This document shows, piece after piece, positions 17,415 to 29,456 of a stretch of 64,000 nt of DNA. The translations under genes were made by a program, and so were the position numbers. Under the pieces are notes generated by a model, which saw only the letters and a list, made by a program, of their open reading frames with translations, did no database searches and was not told where the DNA came from. Where the stretch lies: assembly GCF_039535475.1 (NCBI RefSeq), contig NZ_BAAAXG010000026.1, positions 2,418,001-2,482,000 of the forward strand, read 5' to 3'. Numbering within the stretch: position 1 is the first letter of the stretch; each line of letters begins with the position of its first letter. Origin of the DNA: Streptomyces showdoensis. GTDB lineage: Bacteria > Actinomycetota > Actinomycetes > Streptomycetales > Streptomycetaceae.

Positions 17415-17495
17415 TGGCCCGGGCCACGGCGACTGCCTAACATCGATCACCGCACGGTCGTCCCACTGACGCACGACCCACGCCGGGAGGCTCCT

Positions 17496-18134
17496 TTGCA
17501 CCGCCGCACCGCGCTCTCCGTCTCCGCCGTCGCCCTGCTCGCCGCGGCCCCGCTCCTCACCGCCTGCGGCAGTGACGCCCATCCCGGGGCGGCGGCGGTC
17601 GTCGGCGGACAGCGGATCGAGGTCTCCAGCCTGCAGGCCCAGGTCGAGGACGTGCGGGCGGCCCAGCAGGCCTCGCCGCAGTCCGCGCAGCTGATCAAGG
17701 AGACCGGCGACCTCAACCGGCGCAAGCTGCAGGGCATGATCTTCGACCGGGTCGTCGACCGGGTCGCCGCGGACAACGGGGTCACCGCCGGCCGCGGGGA
17801 GATCCAGCGGGCCCGGAACGACTTCGCCCGCCAGAGCGGCGGCGAGCAGCAGATGGCGGCCGTGCTGCTCCAGCAGCAGGGGGTCGCGCCCGGCCAGATC
17901 GACGACGTCGCCCGCCGGGCCGTCCTCATGAACAAGATCGCCGAGAAGCTGGGCGTCACCAACACCCCCGAGGGCCAGAAGAAGCTCGCCGACGCCTTCG
18001 GCCAGGCCTCCAAGGCGCTGAGGATCGACGTCAACCCGCGCTACGGCAGCTGGGACGACGAGAAGATCGAGCTCGGCACCTACACCGCGCCCTGGGTGCG
18101 GCAGATCAGCAAGGCGCCCGAGCAGAGCCTGTGA
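17496..18134 (+). CDS. SurA N-terminal-domain lipoprotein
   Basis: 212 residues with a lipoprotein signal (ALLAAAPLLTACGS: lipobox LTAC, lipidated Cys about residue 26). The mature part carries the SurA_N pattern VVGGQRIEVSSLQAQVEDVR and a helical bundle with many Gln, but no parvulin isomerase domain. It probably acts as a membrane-tethered folding factor. The TTG start follows GGGAGG by five bases. It lies 26 bp upstream of mazG on the same strand. Confidence 0.82.
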   Translation: MHRRTALSVSAVALLAAAPLLTACGSDAHPGAAAVVGGQRIEVSSLQAQVEDVRAAQQASPQSAQLIKETGDLNRRKLQGMIFDRVVDRVAADNGVTAGRGEIQRARNDFARQSGGEQQMAAVLLQQQGVAPGQIDDVARRAVLMNKIAEKLGVTNTPEGQKKLADAFGQASKALRIDVNPRYGSWDDEKIELGTYTAPWVRQISKAPEQSL

Positions 18135-18160
18135 GCGGCGGGCCGGGGTAGGTTCGAGGG

Positions 18161-19135
18161 GTGAACGCCCAGAACCCTGACCCCGGCCGCATCGTCCTGC
18201 TCACCGCCAGCCACCGCGTCGCGCCCGGACTGCTGTCCTGGCCCGCCTGGCAGGCGCTGCGCGCGGCCGACCGGGTGCTGTGCCCGGACGCCGGCCACCC
18301 CCAGCTGCCGTACCTGCGCGAGGCCGGGGTCGACGTCGAGCTCCTGCGGCCCTCCGCCCAGGAGCTGGTCGAGGCGTGCGCCGGGGGCCGGACCGTCCTC
18401 GTGCTGCCGTCGGGGGAGGGGGACGCGGCGCTGACCGACGGCCTCGCCCGGCTCGCCGGCTCCGGCCGCGTCAGCATGCCCGACCTGGAGCTGCTGCCCG
18501 GCTCGTACGACCTTCCCGGGGCCCGGCTGCTCGACCTCGTGCAGGTCATGGACCGGATCCGGCGCGAGTGCCCCTGGTCCTCGCAGCAGACGCACAAGGG
18601 GCTCGCCAAGTACGGCATCGAGGAGGCGTACGAGCTCGTCGAGGCGATCGAGGACGGGGACCGGGAGGCGCTGCGCGAGGAGCTCGGCGACGTGCTGCTC
18701 CAGGTCGTCTTCCACGCCCGGATCGCGGAGGAGGACGCGGAGGAGCCGTTCTCCGTCGACGACGTGGCCGGGACGATCGTCGAGAAGCTGATCCACCGCC
18801 ATCCGCACGTCTTCGGCGACGCGACCGCCGAGACGCCGGAGGAGGTCAAGGAGCACTGGCTGCGGACGAAGGCCGCCGAGAAGCGGCGGGATTCCGTCAC
18901 CGACGGGGTGCCGCTCGGGCAGCCGGGGCTCGCGCTCGCCGCGAAGCTGGCGGGCCGGGTGCGGACGGCCGGGCTCGACGTGGCCCCGCCCACGGGGGGC
19001 GGCATCGGATACGAGCTGCTCGCCCTGGCGGTACGGGCGGAGGCCGCCGGGGTCGACCCGGAGGCGGCCCTGCGGGCGGCCGGCCGGCTCTACCGGGACG
19101 CGATCCGCGAGGCGGAGGGCCTCGGCACCGCGTAG
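18161..19135 (+). CDS. mazG: Nucleoside triphosphate pyrophosphohydrolase MazG
   Basis: 324 residues. The first 110 residues resemble a worn tetrapyrrole-methylase (YabN-like) domain without its SAM motif. Then comes the MazG domain: LLDLVQVMDRIRRECPWSSQ, QTHKGLAKYGIEEAYELVEA and the metal-binding EELGDVLLQVVFHARIAEED, with the conserved FGDATAETPEEV. MazG cleaves NTPs to NMP and pyrophosphate and clears non-canonical nucleotides. The second MazG half is partial. GTG start with GAGGG directly upstream. Confidence 0.9.
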   Translation: MNAQNPDPGRIVLLTASHRVAPGLLSWPAWQALRAADRVLCPDAGHPQLPYLREAGVDVELLRPSAQELVEACAGGRTVLVLPSGEGDAALTDGLARLAGSGRVSMPDLELLPGSYDLPGARLLDLVQVMDRIRRECPWSSQQTHKGLAKYGIEEAYELVEAIEDGDREALREELGDVLLQVVFHARIAEEDAEEPFSVDDVAGTIVEKLIHRHPHVFGDATAETPEEVKEHWLRTKAAEKRRDSVTDGVPLGQPGLALAAKLAGRVRTAGLDVAPPTGGGIGYELLALAVRAEAAGVDPEAALRAAGRLYRDAIREAEGLGTA

Positions 19136-19223
19136 GGCGAGGGGCTCGTGCGCGGGGCGTTCGGGAGGCGTGGCCCCGGGGCCCGGGCGGATGTGCTCCC
19201 GGGCCGTTCGGCGGCCCCGGGGC

Positions 19224-20435
19224 TCAGACTTCGCGCGGGGCGCGGGCGTCCGGGTTGTGCCAGTGGAGCGGGGGCGGTTCGATCAGCCACTCCGCGTGGG
19301 TGTTCGGGCGCTTGGTGAAGCGGCCCACGGCCGGGAGCGTGTCGTGGAAGACGCGGGCCGGGTCGGTGCCGAGCTCCTCCAGCTCCTCGGCCACCTCGCC
19401 GAGGAAGCCGGGCGGGCCGGCCAGGTAGACGTCGTGGGCGGGCCAGTTGACGGACGCCCGCAGGGCCTGGACCAGGCGCTCGGTGGCCTGGTCGCGGGGG
19501 CGGCGGGGCGCGGCGGTGATGTAGGTGACGTGCAGGCCCGGTATGAGGGAGCGGAACCGCTCGGCGTCCGGCTTCCCGTACAGGTACTCCTTGGCGCGGG
19601 CGACGACGAACAGGCGCCCCTCCAGCTCGGGTTCGTCCTCGGCCGCCTCCTCCAGGAGGGCCCGCACGGGCGCCCAGCCGGTGCCGGCGGCTATGTAGGT
19701 GCGGGGTTTGCCGGGCGGGGTGCGGGCGGTGAGCGCGCCGCCCGGGGTGCTGAGCCGCAGGGTCTCGCCGACCCGGAGCCGCTCGGTGAGCGCGGTGCTC
19801 ATCAGGCCGTCCGCGACCCGGCTGACGTGGAGGTCGAGGGTGCCGTCGGGGCGGGGCGCGTTGGCGAGGGAGTAGGTGCGCCAGACCCGGGGCACGTGGA
19901 GGCTGCTGACGCTGGCGTACTGCCCGGCCAGGTACGGGTAGGGGCGGCGGGGCCGCAGGGTCAGCAGGGCCAGGTCGTCCCCGTACCGCCGGTGGCCGAC
20001 GACGTCGGCGTCCCACCAGGCGGGCTGCCCCTCCTCCTCGGAGGCGGCGGCGCCGGCCGTCATCAGCTCGGCGACCCGCCCGTACGCCTCGGTCCAGGCC
20101 TTCTCGGCCTCGATGGTCCAGGCGGGTCCCGAGGCGTGCGCGAAGGCGGCGAGCAGGCTGGCGCCGACGGCGGTGTAGAGGGCCGGGGTGGCGAGGAACT
20201 TGCGGTGGTCGCGGCCCAGTTCCCCGAGGTAGTGGGCGAGCCTCGGCTCCTCCAGGTGGGTCACCACGTGGGTGAGGGCGGCGAAGAGCCGGTCGCGCTG
20301 CGGGCCCAGGTCCCGGGGGAAGAGCTCGCGCATGCCCGGGTTGTTCCAGAAGAGGTGCGAGTAGAAGAAGGTGACGGCGTGTTCCGCCCGCCTCTCGACG
20401 ACCGCGAACGTACTTCTGAGCAACTGGGCATCCAC
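19224..20435 (-). CDS. Flavohaemoprotein-like globin/FAD/NAD reductase
   Basis: 403 residues. A globin domain covers about 1-130 (FFYSHLFWNNPGMRELFP; proximal histidine in LGRDHRKFL). A ferredoxin-reductase-like part follows with FAD motif RTYSLANAP and NAD(P) motif IAAGTGWAPVRALLEEA. This is the order of flavohaemoglobins, which oxidise NO to nitrate, though the distal-pocket residues differ from E. coli Hmp, and the protein ends with a basic tail (LIEPPPLHWHN). Related actinobacterial proteins are often called globin-domain oxidoreductases. GTG start; monocistronic. Confidence 0.85.
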   Translation of the reverse strand: MDAQLLRSTFAVVERRAEHAVTFFYSHLFWNNPGMRELFPRDLGPQRDRLFAALTHVVTHLEEPRLAHYLGELGRDHRKFLATPALYTAVGASLLAAFAHASGPAWTIEAEKAWTEAYGRVAELMTAGAAASEEEGQPAWWDADVVGHRRYGDDLALLTLRPRRPYPYLAGQYASVSSLHVPRVWRTYSLANAPRPDGTLDLHVSRVADGLMSTALTERLRVGETLRLSTPGGALTARTPPGKPRTYIAAGTGWAPVRALLEEAAEDEPELEGRLFVVARAKEYLYGKPDAERFRSLIPGLHVTYITAAPRRPRDQATERLVQALRASVNWPAHDVYLAGPPGFLGEVAEELEELGTDPARVFHDTLPAVGRFTKRPNTHAEWLIEPPPLHWHNPDARAPREV

Positions 20436-20536
20436 GGGGTGAATCTAGGCCACGGGGCGTCACGTGACGATCACAACCTCAGGGACTGGAGGCGGAATTC
20501 CTGCTTCCCGTGAGGGGGGCGTCTAGGTTTTCGATC

Positions 20537-23500
20537 ATGAAACGTTTCCGCAGTGGACATGACGATCACGGAGCCGGACGACATAGCGGGGGCCGTCGCC
20601 CGGGAGCCTGGCCGGTCTCCCTCGCCGCCCTCGCCGTTCTCGTCCCCCTCGTTCCCGCGCTCGGCCTCGGCGCCGCCGCGCCCGCCGCCGCCGGCGGCAC
20701 CCGGATATCCGCCGACGGCGACCTCGGCACCCAGCAGGTCCTCTTCCGCTCCGGAACGGCCGGCTACGGCTGCTTCCGCATCCCGACCCTGGTGAAGACG
20801 GCCAAGGGCACGCTCCTCGCCTTCGCCGAGGGCCGGACCTCCCCCTCGTGCGCGGACCGCGGCCCCATCGACATCGTGATGCGCCGCTCCACGAACGACG
20901 GCCGCACCTGGTCCCCGATCCGGACCGTCCTGTCCGGCACCGAGAGCGACCCGGACGCCCCGCACGTGCGCGGCAACCCCTCGCCGGTCGCCGAGAAGGA
21001 CGGCGCCGTCCTCCTCCTCTCCAACTCCGAGACCTCCGCCCCGGTCAGCACCCGCATGTCCTGGGTGCAGCGGAGCGACGACGACGGCCTCAGCTTCGGC
21101 GCCCCGCGGGCCATCCCGCGCCTGACCACGAGCGGCAAGAAGTGGTTCGGCACCGGACCCTCGCACGGCATCCAGCTCCAGGAGGGCCCGCACGCCGGGC
21201 GCCTGGTCGTCGGCGCCTACGAGACCGCGAGCGACACCGCCGGCGCCGAGGACCAGCGGGCCGGCGTCCTCTACAGCGACGACAAGGGCGCGACCTGGAC
21301 CGCGAGCGTCACCGAGAACTCCTTCCTGCGCGCCAAGGACCTGCCCGCCCTGCCGCCCGGCGCCACGGCCGACACCCCGGTCGCCAAGCCCGGTGAGCCG
21401 GTGGTGGCCGAGCTGCCCGGCGGCCAGGTCTACGTGAGCGCCCGCAGCCCCTACGACGTCCGGGTCAGCGCGACCGACGCCACCCAGGTGGAGGGCCACC
21501 GCACCCACTCCGTCGGCGTCGACGACACCACCGGCGCCCTGAAGGTGCCGAGGTTCCAGCACACCCGGGGCTGGAAGGGGCCGGACGTCCAGGTGGGCCT
21601 CCTCGCGCCCCGCCAGACCTACCGCACCCGGCCCGGGGACCTGCTCCTCATGTCGACCCCCTCGCACATGACGCTGCGCCAGGGCATGCGGATCCGCTAC
21701 TCCGACAACGGCGGCACCACCTGGCAGGACGCCCCCGGCGGTCAGGTCGCCAAGGTGCCGGGCGACCGGGCCGGCTACTCCGACCTGGCCGAGCTGTCCG
21801 CCGGCGAGATCGGCATGGTCCACGAGGGCGGCCGGTCCTTCTCCGCCGAGCACATCTACTTCACCCGCTTCGCGGTCGGCGAGCTCGGCCTCCCCGGCGG
21901 CTTCGCCGCCAAGGGCTCCGCCCTGCCGCAGACCTCCCCGGCCGCCGGCCGGACCAGCCCCGACACCACCGCCGAGGCCCACGACGGCTACCTCGGCAGC
22001 GGGGCCGTGCTCGGCGCGGGCGCCCGCTTCGGCACCCGGAGCTTCGGCCAGGGCCTCCAGCTGGACGGCGGCGCCGACGGCAACGCCGGCTCCGCCGACC
22101 TGCCGTACGCCCCCGGGCTCGACCCGGGCGCCGGGGACGTCACGTACTCCCTCTTCTTCAGGTACGACGCCACCGCCGCCACCCCGCAGCAGACGCTGCT
22201 GTGGGCGTACGGGGTCGGCGACCCCCGGCCGCAGGTCTGGGTCCGGGTGCAGCCGCAGAACGACCAGGTCATGGCCCGGGTCGAGGGCGACTCGGGGCAT
22301 CACGTCACGCTGACCCTCAAGGCGCCCGCGCACCCCACCGCGAAGGCCTTCGGCGACGGCCTCTGGCACCACCTCGTCCTCAGCCGCCAGGGCTCCGCGG
22401 TCACCCTCCGGGTCGACGACCTCGTCGCCCAGGACACCCGCACCGACGTCGGACGGCTCGCCCCGGCGCGCACCGAGGACCCGGCCGGCATCCGGCTCGG
22501 CGACAAGCCGGGCACCGACGCCAACGACGGCTTCACCGGCACCCTCGACGAGTTCCGGCTCTACGGCGCGGTCCTGTCGGACGCCGAGCGGGACGCGCTG
22601 CGCGGCGCGAAGCCCGAGGACGTGGCCCCGGCCGCGCTCCGGGCCCACCTCCCCTTCGAGGCGGTCGACACCGCCGACCCGGTGGCCCTGGTGAACACCC
22701 GGATCCAGGACGACGTCTCCGGCCACTGCGCCGACGGCACCGTCCTCGGCACCACCAGCACCGAGGGCGCGGTCGTCAAGGGCCGCATCGGTTCCGGGGC
22801 CCTGGCCGTCGGCCCGAACCTGCCGGGCGTGGAGGTGCCCTACGTCCCCGCCGTCGACAACGGCACGGGCGAGTTCACCTTCGCCCTCTGGTTCCGCTAC
22901 GACTCCACGGCCAACCCGCAGGACGCCGCGCTGCTCTGGGCGTACGGATCGACCTCGGGCAAGCCCTCGCTGTGGGTGCGGGCCAAGCCGTCCGCCGACC
23001 GGCTGACCGCCCGCCTGGAGACGGCCGGGGCCTCGGTCCCGGTCGACGTGATCGACACCAGGGCCGACCGGGCCGCCTTCGGCGACAACGCGTGGCACCT
23101 GCTGACGCTGACCCGCAGGAAGGCGGCCCCGGAAGCCGCCGCGACCACCGTCACGATGCGGGTCGACAACGGCAGCCCCACCACCGTCGAGGGCCTGACC
23201 GGCTCCTTCACGGACGGCATCGCCGCCCCCGAGGGCTTCCGGGTCGGCTCCAAGCCCACCGGTACCGACGTCCTGACCGGCGAGCTCGACGACTTCCGCT
23301 ACTACAAGCGGGCGCTGTCGGCGACCGAGGAGACCGGCCTCTACAACACGGCCGTCGGCGGATCGAGCGCCCCGCGCGACCCGTACGTCTGGTGGAACAT
23401 GGACGGCAACCACACCGAGCAGCACCTGGTGGCCCGGCCCGCCGACGACCCGGCCGCCCGTGCCACCCCCGACGCCTCGCGGCACTGCGGCCACGGCATC

Positions 23501-24172
23501 GTGCGGCCCGGCGCCACCGTCACGGACACCGGCGCCAAGTTCGGCCGCAGCCTCGACCTCGACGGCGCGACCGGCAGCGTGGAGCTCCCCTACGGGGAGG
23601 ACCGGGCGCTCGGCTCGGGCGACTTCACCCTGGCGACCTGGGTGCGCTTCCGGCAGGCCGACAACACCAGCCCGGTGCTCGCCTGGGCGTACGGGACCGG
23701 CACCTCGGAACGCCAGCTGTGGATCCGCGCGATGTCCCAGGAGAACAAGGTCGTCGCCCACGTCCAGACCGACCGGGGCATCACCAGCCTGGAGGCCGCG
23801 GCCCCGGCCGGGACCGTCTTCGGCGACGGCACCTGGCGGCACGTCGTGCTGCGCCGCGCGGGCGGCACGCTGACCCTGTCGGTCGGCGACGGGACCGCCG
23901 TCCGGTCCGTCGCGAGCGGTGCCGTCGCCGGGTCCCTGACCGTCGAGGACGGCTTCGACGTGCGCGGCTTCCGGCTCGGCGCGCGTCCCGACAGCACCGG
24001 CGCGGACAAGGACCGGCTGAAGGGCTCGCTGGACGAGTTCACGCTGGTCCGGCGGGCGCTGTCGGACACGGAGATCACCGCCGTGGGCGGGCCGCTCCCG
24101 GTCGACAGCGCCACCGCGGTCCGGCTGGCCTTCGACCAGCTGACCGCGAAGGGGGTGTACGCCCGGCTGTGA
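20537..24172 (+). CDS. Secreted exo-alpha-sialidase with three LamG-like modules
   Basis: 1211 residues. After a long basic leader a signal segment (WPVSLAALAVLVPLVPALGL) precedes the six-blade sialidase domain: the FRIP motif (CFRIPTLVKT), Asp boxes STNDGRTW, SDDDGLSF, SDDKGATW and SDNGGTTW, and YSDLAELSAGEIGMVHEGG near the nucleophile region. Three concanavalin-like LamG domains follow (about 480-700, 715-925 and 930-1190), each with the LPYAPG/VPYVPA/LPYGED entry and LDEF exit. It probably cleaves sialylated or related glycans outside the cell and binds them. The start is uncertain. Confidence 0.9.
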   Translation: MKRFRSGHDDHGAGRHSGGRRPGAWPVSLAALAVLVPLVPALGLGAAAPAAAGGTRISADGDLGTQQVLFRSGTAGYGCFRIPTLVKTAKGTLLAFAEGRTSPSCADRGPIDIVMRRSTNDGRTWSPIRTVLSGTESDPDAPHVRGNPSPVAEKDGAVLLLSNSETSAPVSTRMSWVQRSDDDGLSFGAPRAIPRLTTSGKKWFGTGPSHGIQLQEGPHAGRLVVGAYETASDTAGAEDQRAGVLYSDDKGATWTASVTENSFLRAKDLPALPPGATADTPVAKPGEPVVAELPGGQVYVSARSPYDVRVSATDATQVEGHRTHSVGVDDTTGALKVPRFQHTRGWKGPDVQVGLLAPRQTYRTRPGDLLLMSTPSHMTLRQGMRIRYSDNGGTTWQDAPGGQVAKVPGDRAGYSDLAELSAGEIGMVHEGGRSFSAEHIYFTRFAVGELGLPGGFAAKGSALPQTSPAAGRTSPDTTAEAHDGYLGSGAVLGAGARFGTRSFGQGLQLDGGADGNAGSADLPYAPGLDPGAGDVTYSLFFRYDATAATPQQTLLWAYGVGDPRPQVWVRVQPQNDQVMARVEGDSGHHVTLTLKAPAHPTAKAFGDGLWHHLVLSRQGSAVTLRVDDLVAQDTRTDVGRLAPARTEDPAGIRLGDKPGTDANDGFTGTLDEFRLYGAVLSDAERDALRGAKPEDVAPAALRAHLPFEAVDTADPVALVNTRIQDDVSGHCADGTVLGTTSTEGAVVKGRIGSGALAVGPNLPGVEVPYVPAVDNGTGEFTFALWFRYDSTANPQDAALLWAYGSTSGKPSLWVRAKPSADRLTARLETAGASVPVDVIDTRADRAAFGDNAWHLLTLTRRKAAPEAAATTVTMRVDNGSPTTVEGLTGSFTDGIAAPEGFRVGSKPTGTDVLTGELDDFRYYKRALSATEETGLYNTAVGGSSAPRDPYVWWNMDGNHTEQHLVARPADDPAARATPDASRHCGHGIVRPGATVTDTGAKFGRSLDLDGATGSVELPYGEDRALGSGDFTLATWVRFRQADNTSPVLAWAYGTGTSERQLWIRAMSQENKVVAHVQTDRGITSLEAAAPAGTVFGDGTWRHVVLRRAGGTLTLSVGDGTAVRSVASGAVAGSLTVEDGFDVRGFRLGARPDSTGADKDRLKGSLDEFTLVRRALSDTEITAVGGPLPVDSATAVRLAFDQLTAKGVYARL

Positions 24173-24207
24173 CGGGAGCCGCGGGGCGGCGGGTTAGTGT
24201 CGGGACC

Positions 24208-25464
24208 ATGTCCGACCGACCCGCCGCCCCCGAGCTCTTCACCTGGGAGTTCGCCACCGATCCGTACCCGGCCTACGCCTGGCTGCGCGAGCACGCGCCG
24301 GTGCACCGGGCCAAGCTGCCCAGCGGGGTGGAGGCCTGGCTGGTGACCCGGTACGGGGACGCCCGGCAGGCGCTCGCGGACCAGCGGCTCTCGAAGAACC
24401 CGGCGCACCACGACGAGCCGGCCCACGCCAAGGGCAAGACGGGCATCCCGGGCGAACGCAAGGCCGAGCTGATGACCCACCTGCTCAACATCGACCCGCC
24501 GGACCACACCCGGCTGCGGCGGCTGGTGTCGAAGGCCTTCACCCCGCGCCGGGTCGCGGAGTTCGCGCCCCGGGTGCAGGAGCTGACGGACCGGCTCATC
24601 GACGACTTCGCGGAGCGCGGCAGCGCCGACCTCATCCACGAGTTCGCCTTCCCGCTCCCCATCTACGCGATCTGCGACCTGCTGGGCGTGCCGCGCGAGG
24701 ACCAGGACGACTTCCGGGACTGGGCCGGGATGATGATCCGGCACGGCGGCGGGCCGCGCGGCGGGGTGGCCCGCTCGGTGAAGAAGATGCGCGGCTATCT
24801 CCTCGAACTCATCCACAAGAAGCGCGAGGCCCCGGGGGACGACCTGATCTCCGGGCTCATCAAGGCCTCCGACCACGGCGAGCACCTCACCGAGAACGAG
24901 GCCGCCGCCATGGCCTTCATCCTTCTCTTCGCCGGCTTCGAGACCACCGTCAACCTCATCGGCAACGGCGTGTACGCGCTGCTGCGGAACCCGGAGCAGC
25001 GGGAGCGGCTCCAGGACGCGCTGGCGGCGGGGGACACCGGGCTGCTGGAGACGGGCGTCGAGGAGCTGCTGCGCTACGACGGTCCGGTCGAGATGGCGAC
25101 CTGGCGGTTCGCCACCGAGACGCTGACCCTCGGCGGCCAGGAGATCCCGGCCGGCGACCCGGTCCTGGTGGTGCTGGCGGCCGCGGACCGCGACCCGGAG
25201 CGCTTCGACGGGCCCGACACCCTGGATCTGGCACGCCGCGACAACCAGCATCTCGGCTACGGGCACGGCATCCACTACTGCCTGGGCGCTCCGCTGGCGC
25301 GACTGGAGGGGCAGACGGCGCTCGCGACGCTCCTGACTCGCCTTCCGGACCTGCGACTTGGGGCCGATCCGGCGGAACTGCGGTGGCGCGGCGGGCTGAT
25401 CATGCGTGGCCTGCGCACGCTTCCGGTGGAGTTCAGCGCTTCCCACAAAGCCCCGCTCGGCTGA
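24208..25464 (+). CDS. Cytochrome P450 (CYP107-like)
   Basis: 418 residues with all P450 landmarks: I-helix LLFAGFETTVNLIGNG (AGxxT), K-helix EELLR (ExxR), and the haem-cysteine loop LGYGHGIHYCLGAPLARLEG with the Cys ligand. There is no adjacent ferredoxin. By position beside rpf genes it probably corresponds to S. coelicolor CYP107U1 (SCO3099), which was reported to affect sporulation; this is from memory and synteny. ATG start 35 bp after the sialidase stop. Confidence 0.9.
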   Translation: MSDRPAAPELFTWEFATDPYPAYAWLREHAPVHRAKLPSGVEAWLVTRYGDARQALADQRLSKNPAHHDEPAHAKGKTGIPGERKAELMTHLLNIDPPDHTRLRRLVSKAFTPRRVAEFAPRVQELTDRLIDDFAERGSADLIHEFAFPLPIYAICDLLGVPREDQDDFRDWAGMMIRHGGGPRGGVARSVKKMRGYLLELIHKKREAPGDDLISGLIKASDHGEHLTENEAAAMAFILLFAGFETTVNLIGNGVYALLRNPEQRERLQDALAAGDTGLLETGVEELLRYDGPVEMATWRFATETLTLGGQEIPAGDPVLVVLAAADRDPERFDGPDTLDLARRDNQHLGYGHGIHYCLGAPLARLEGQTALATLLTRLPDLRLGADPAELRWRGGLIMRGLRTLPVEFSASHKAPLG

Positions 25465-25578
25465 CGGACCGTCAAGAATGTGATCTTCGCGTGATCTCCG
25501 CTGCATCGACTTGTGACTCACGTTCGAATGCCGCTACGTTCACCCGCAGTCTCAGCAGCCACGCGAAAGGCAGTCCGT

Positions 25579-26613
25579 ATGCGCTCCGGGAACGGACGAC
25601 ACCGCAGACCCCGCCAGGCCCCCGCACTCGTCGTCGCGGCGGGCGTCACCGGCTCGGCCATGGCCCTGCCGTTGCTCGCCACCGGCTCCGCCTCCGCGGC
25701 GGACGCCCCGACCTGGGACCGGGTCGCCGAGTGCGAGTCGGGCGGCGCGTGGAGCGCCAACTTCGGCAACGGGCTCTACGGCGGTCTCCAGTTCACCCAG
25801 GAGAGCTGGGAGCGCCACGGCGGCCTGTCGTACGCGCCGAGCGCGGACCTCGCCAGCCGGGCTCAGCAGATCGCGATCGCGGACCGGGCGCTCGCCGCGG
25901 GTGACACCCAGTGGGCCACCTGCGCGCCGATCGCCGGCCTGACGAACGACGGCAGGAAGCCCGCCGTCGTCCCCGGGCCCGCGGTGAAGCCCAAGGCGTC
26001 CACCGGTCCGGTCGCCGAGTCCAACCGGACCGACGGACTGCCGGCCGGCTCCGGGGCGAGCACCACGACCCCGGCCACCCCCGTGACCCCGGCCTCCCCC
26101 TCGGCCGGCGTCACCACCCCGCCCGCGACCCCGGCCACGCCGGACGGCTCCGCGACGCCCGGCACGCCGACCGCGCCCGGTACGCCCGACACGACGGGCA
26201 CGCCCGGCACGCCGGGTACTCCCGGCACTCCCGGCACGACGGATCCGGCCGCCCCGGGCACGGGCAAGCACCGTGGTGACGCGGCGCCGGAGGAACCGGG
26301 CATCCCGGACAGCACGCCCGATTCCGGGCGTCACGCGGCCCCGACTGACGGGTCGACGGATGGCGCTGCCGGTGGCGGCGCGTCGGCCGAAGGTGCGGTC
26401 ACGGGGGAGAAGTCGGACAAGACGGGCAAGGCTGACGAATACACCGTCAAGCCGGGTGACAGTCTGTCGGACATTGCGCAGGAGAACGCGCTGCCCGGCG
26501 GCTGGACCGCCCTCTATGACGCCAACAAGCAGACGGTCGGCGCCGACCCGGACCTCATCATCCCTGGTCAGAGCCTTGACCTGAACGGTGAACCCGTCCC
26601 TGCGGGAGAGTAG
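25579..26613 (+). CDS. Resuscitation-promoting-factor hydrolase with LysM domain (first copy)
   Basis: 344 residues. Signal peptide to about residue 42 (ALVVAAGVTGSAMALPLLAT, then ASAAD). The Rpf domain follows: TWDRVAECESGGAWSANFGN, GLYGGLQFTQESWERHGG, with the catalytic glutamate in CESGG. A Pro/Thr linker with GTP-type repeats leads to a C-terminal LysM (YTVKPGDSLSDIAQENALPG, ending PGQSLDL). It should cleave peptidoglycan at the cell surface and promote spore germination. No riboswitch precedes it; upstream are direct repeats GTGATCTTCGC/GTGATCTCCGC near 25480. Confidence 0.9.
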   Translation: MRSGNGRHRRPRQAPALVVAAGVTGSAMALPLLATGSASAADAPTWDRVAECESGGAWSANFGNGLYGGLQFTQESWERHGGLSYAPSADLASRAQQIAIADRALAAGDTQWATCAPIAGLTNDGRKPAVVPGPAVKPKASTGPVAESNRTDGLPAGSGASTTTPATPVTPASPSAGVTTPPATPATPDGSATPGTPTAPGTPDTTGTPGTPGTPGTPGTTDPAAPGTGKHRGDAAPEEPGIPDSTPDSGRHAAPTDGSTDGAAGGGASAEGAVTGEKSDKTGKADEYTVKPGDSLSDIAQENALPGGWTALYDANKQTVGADPDLIIPGQSLDLNGEPVPAGE

Positions 26614-26700
26614 TTCGGGGCTGAATGTCCGTTATGAGTAAGTGAGACATGGGTCTCTCTTGCCGAACTGGCGTGTCACGTCCGCAAAGTTTGCTCGGGT

Positions 26701-26754
26701 CGCCCCTCACCTGCATAAACACCCCTCTGAGGGGAGCAAGTAGGGGCGATTTTT
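26701..26754 (+). terminator. Nested-hairpin terminator between the two rpf genes
   Basis: An outer stem CGCCCCT (26701-26707) pairs with AGGGGCG (26742-26748), an inner stem CCCCT/AGGGG lies at 26722-26734, and TTTTT follows. It terminates the first rpf transcript before the rpfA promoter. Confidence 0.7.
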
Positions 26755-26769
26755 CCGGGTTGATGGTCT

Positions 26770-26799
26770 TTGAACTTCCGCCGGGTCTATGTCTACGGT
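26770..26799 (+). promoter_or_regulatory. Promoter of rpfA
   Basis: TTGAAC, an 18-base spacer and TACGGT, the Streptomyces-type -10. It lies just upstream of the riboswitch, giving an expected start near 26806 and a leader of about 240 nt. Confidence 0.5.
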
Positions 26800-26824
26800 C
26801 AGGACCGCTCGCCACCGCGGGCCC

Positions 26825-29359
<2,535 letters not shown>

Positions 29360-29378
29360 CACCCGCACTGATCCGTAC

Positions 29379-29413
29379 GTCCCCGCACTCGGTCCCGTAC
29401 CGTGTGCGGGGAC
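29379..29413 (+). terminator. Hairpin between eno and divIC
   Basis: GTCCCCGCAC - 15 nt - GTGCGGGGAC, a perfect 10-bp stem without a clear T run. It is probably a terminator or attenuator separating highly expressed eno from the division gene. Confidence 0.6.
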
Positions 29414-29456
29414 GCGCGTTTGAACAGGGTCGGCAGCACAAGGGGAGGCGTACGAC

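Noticed and set aside
20471..23842. Very long minus-strand open frame opposite the sialidase
   Set aside because: An antisense shadow of the sialidase; Gly/Val/Arg-rich without domains or a ribosome site.
24208..25464. P450 as part of a biosynthetic gene cluster
   Set aside because: No synthase, ferredoxin or tailoring genes are near; it lies in a conserved core region.
25465..25578. Second ydaO riboswitch before the first rpf gene
   Set aside because: The leader is too short and lacks the conserved ydaO blocks.
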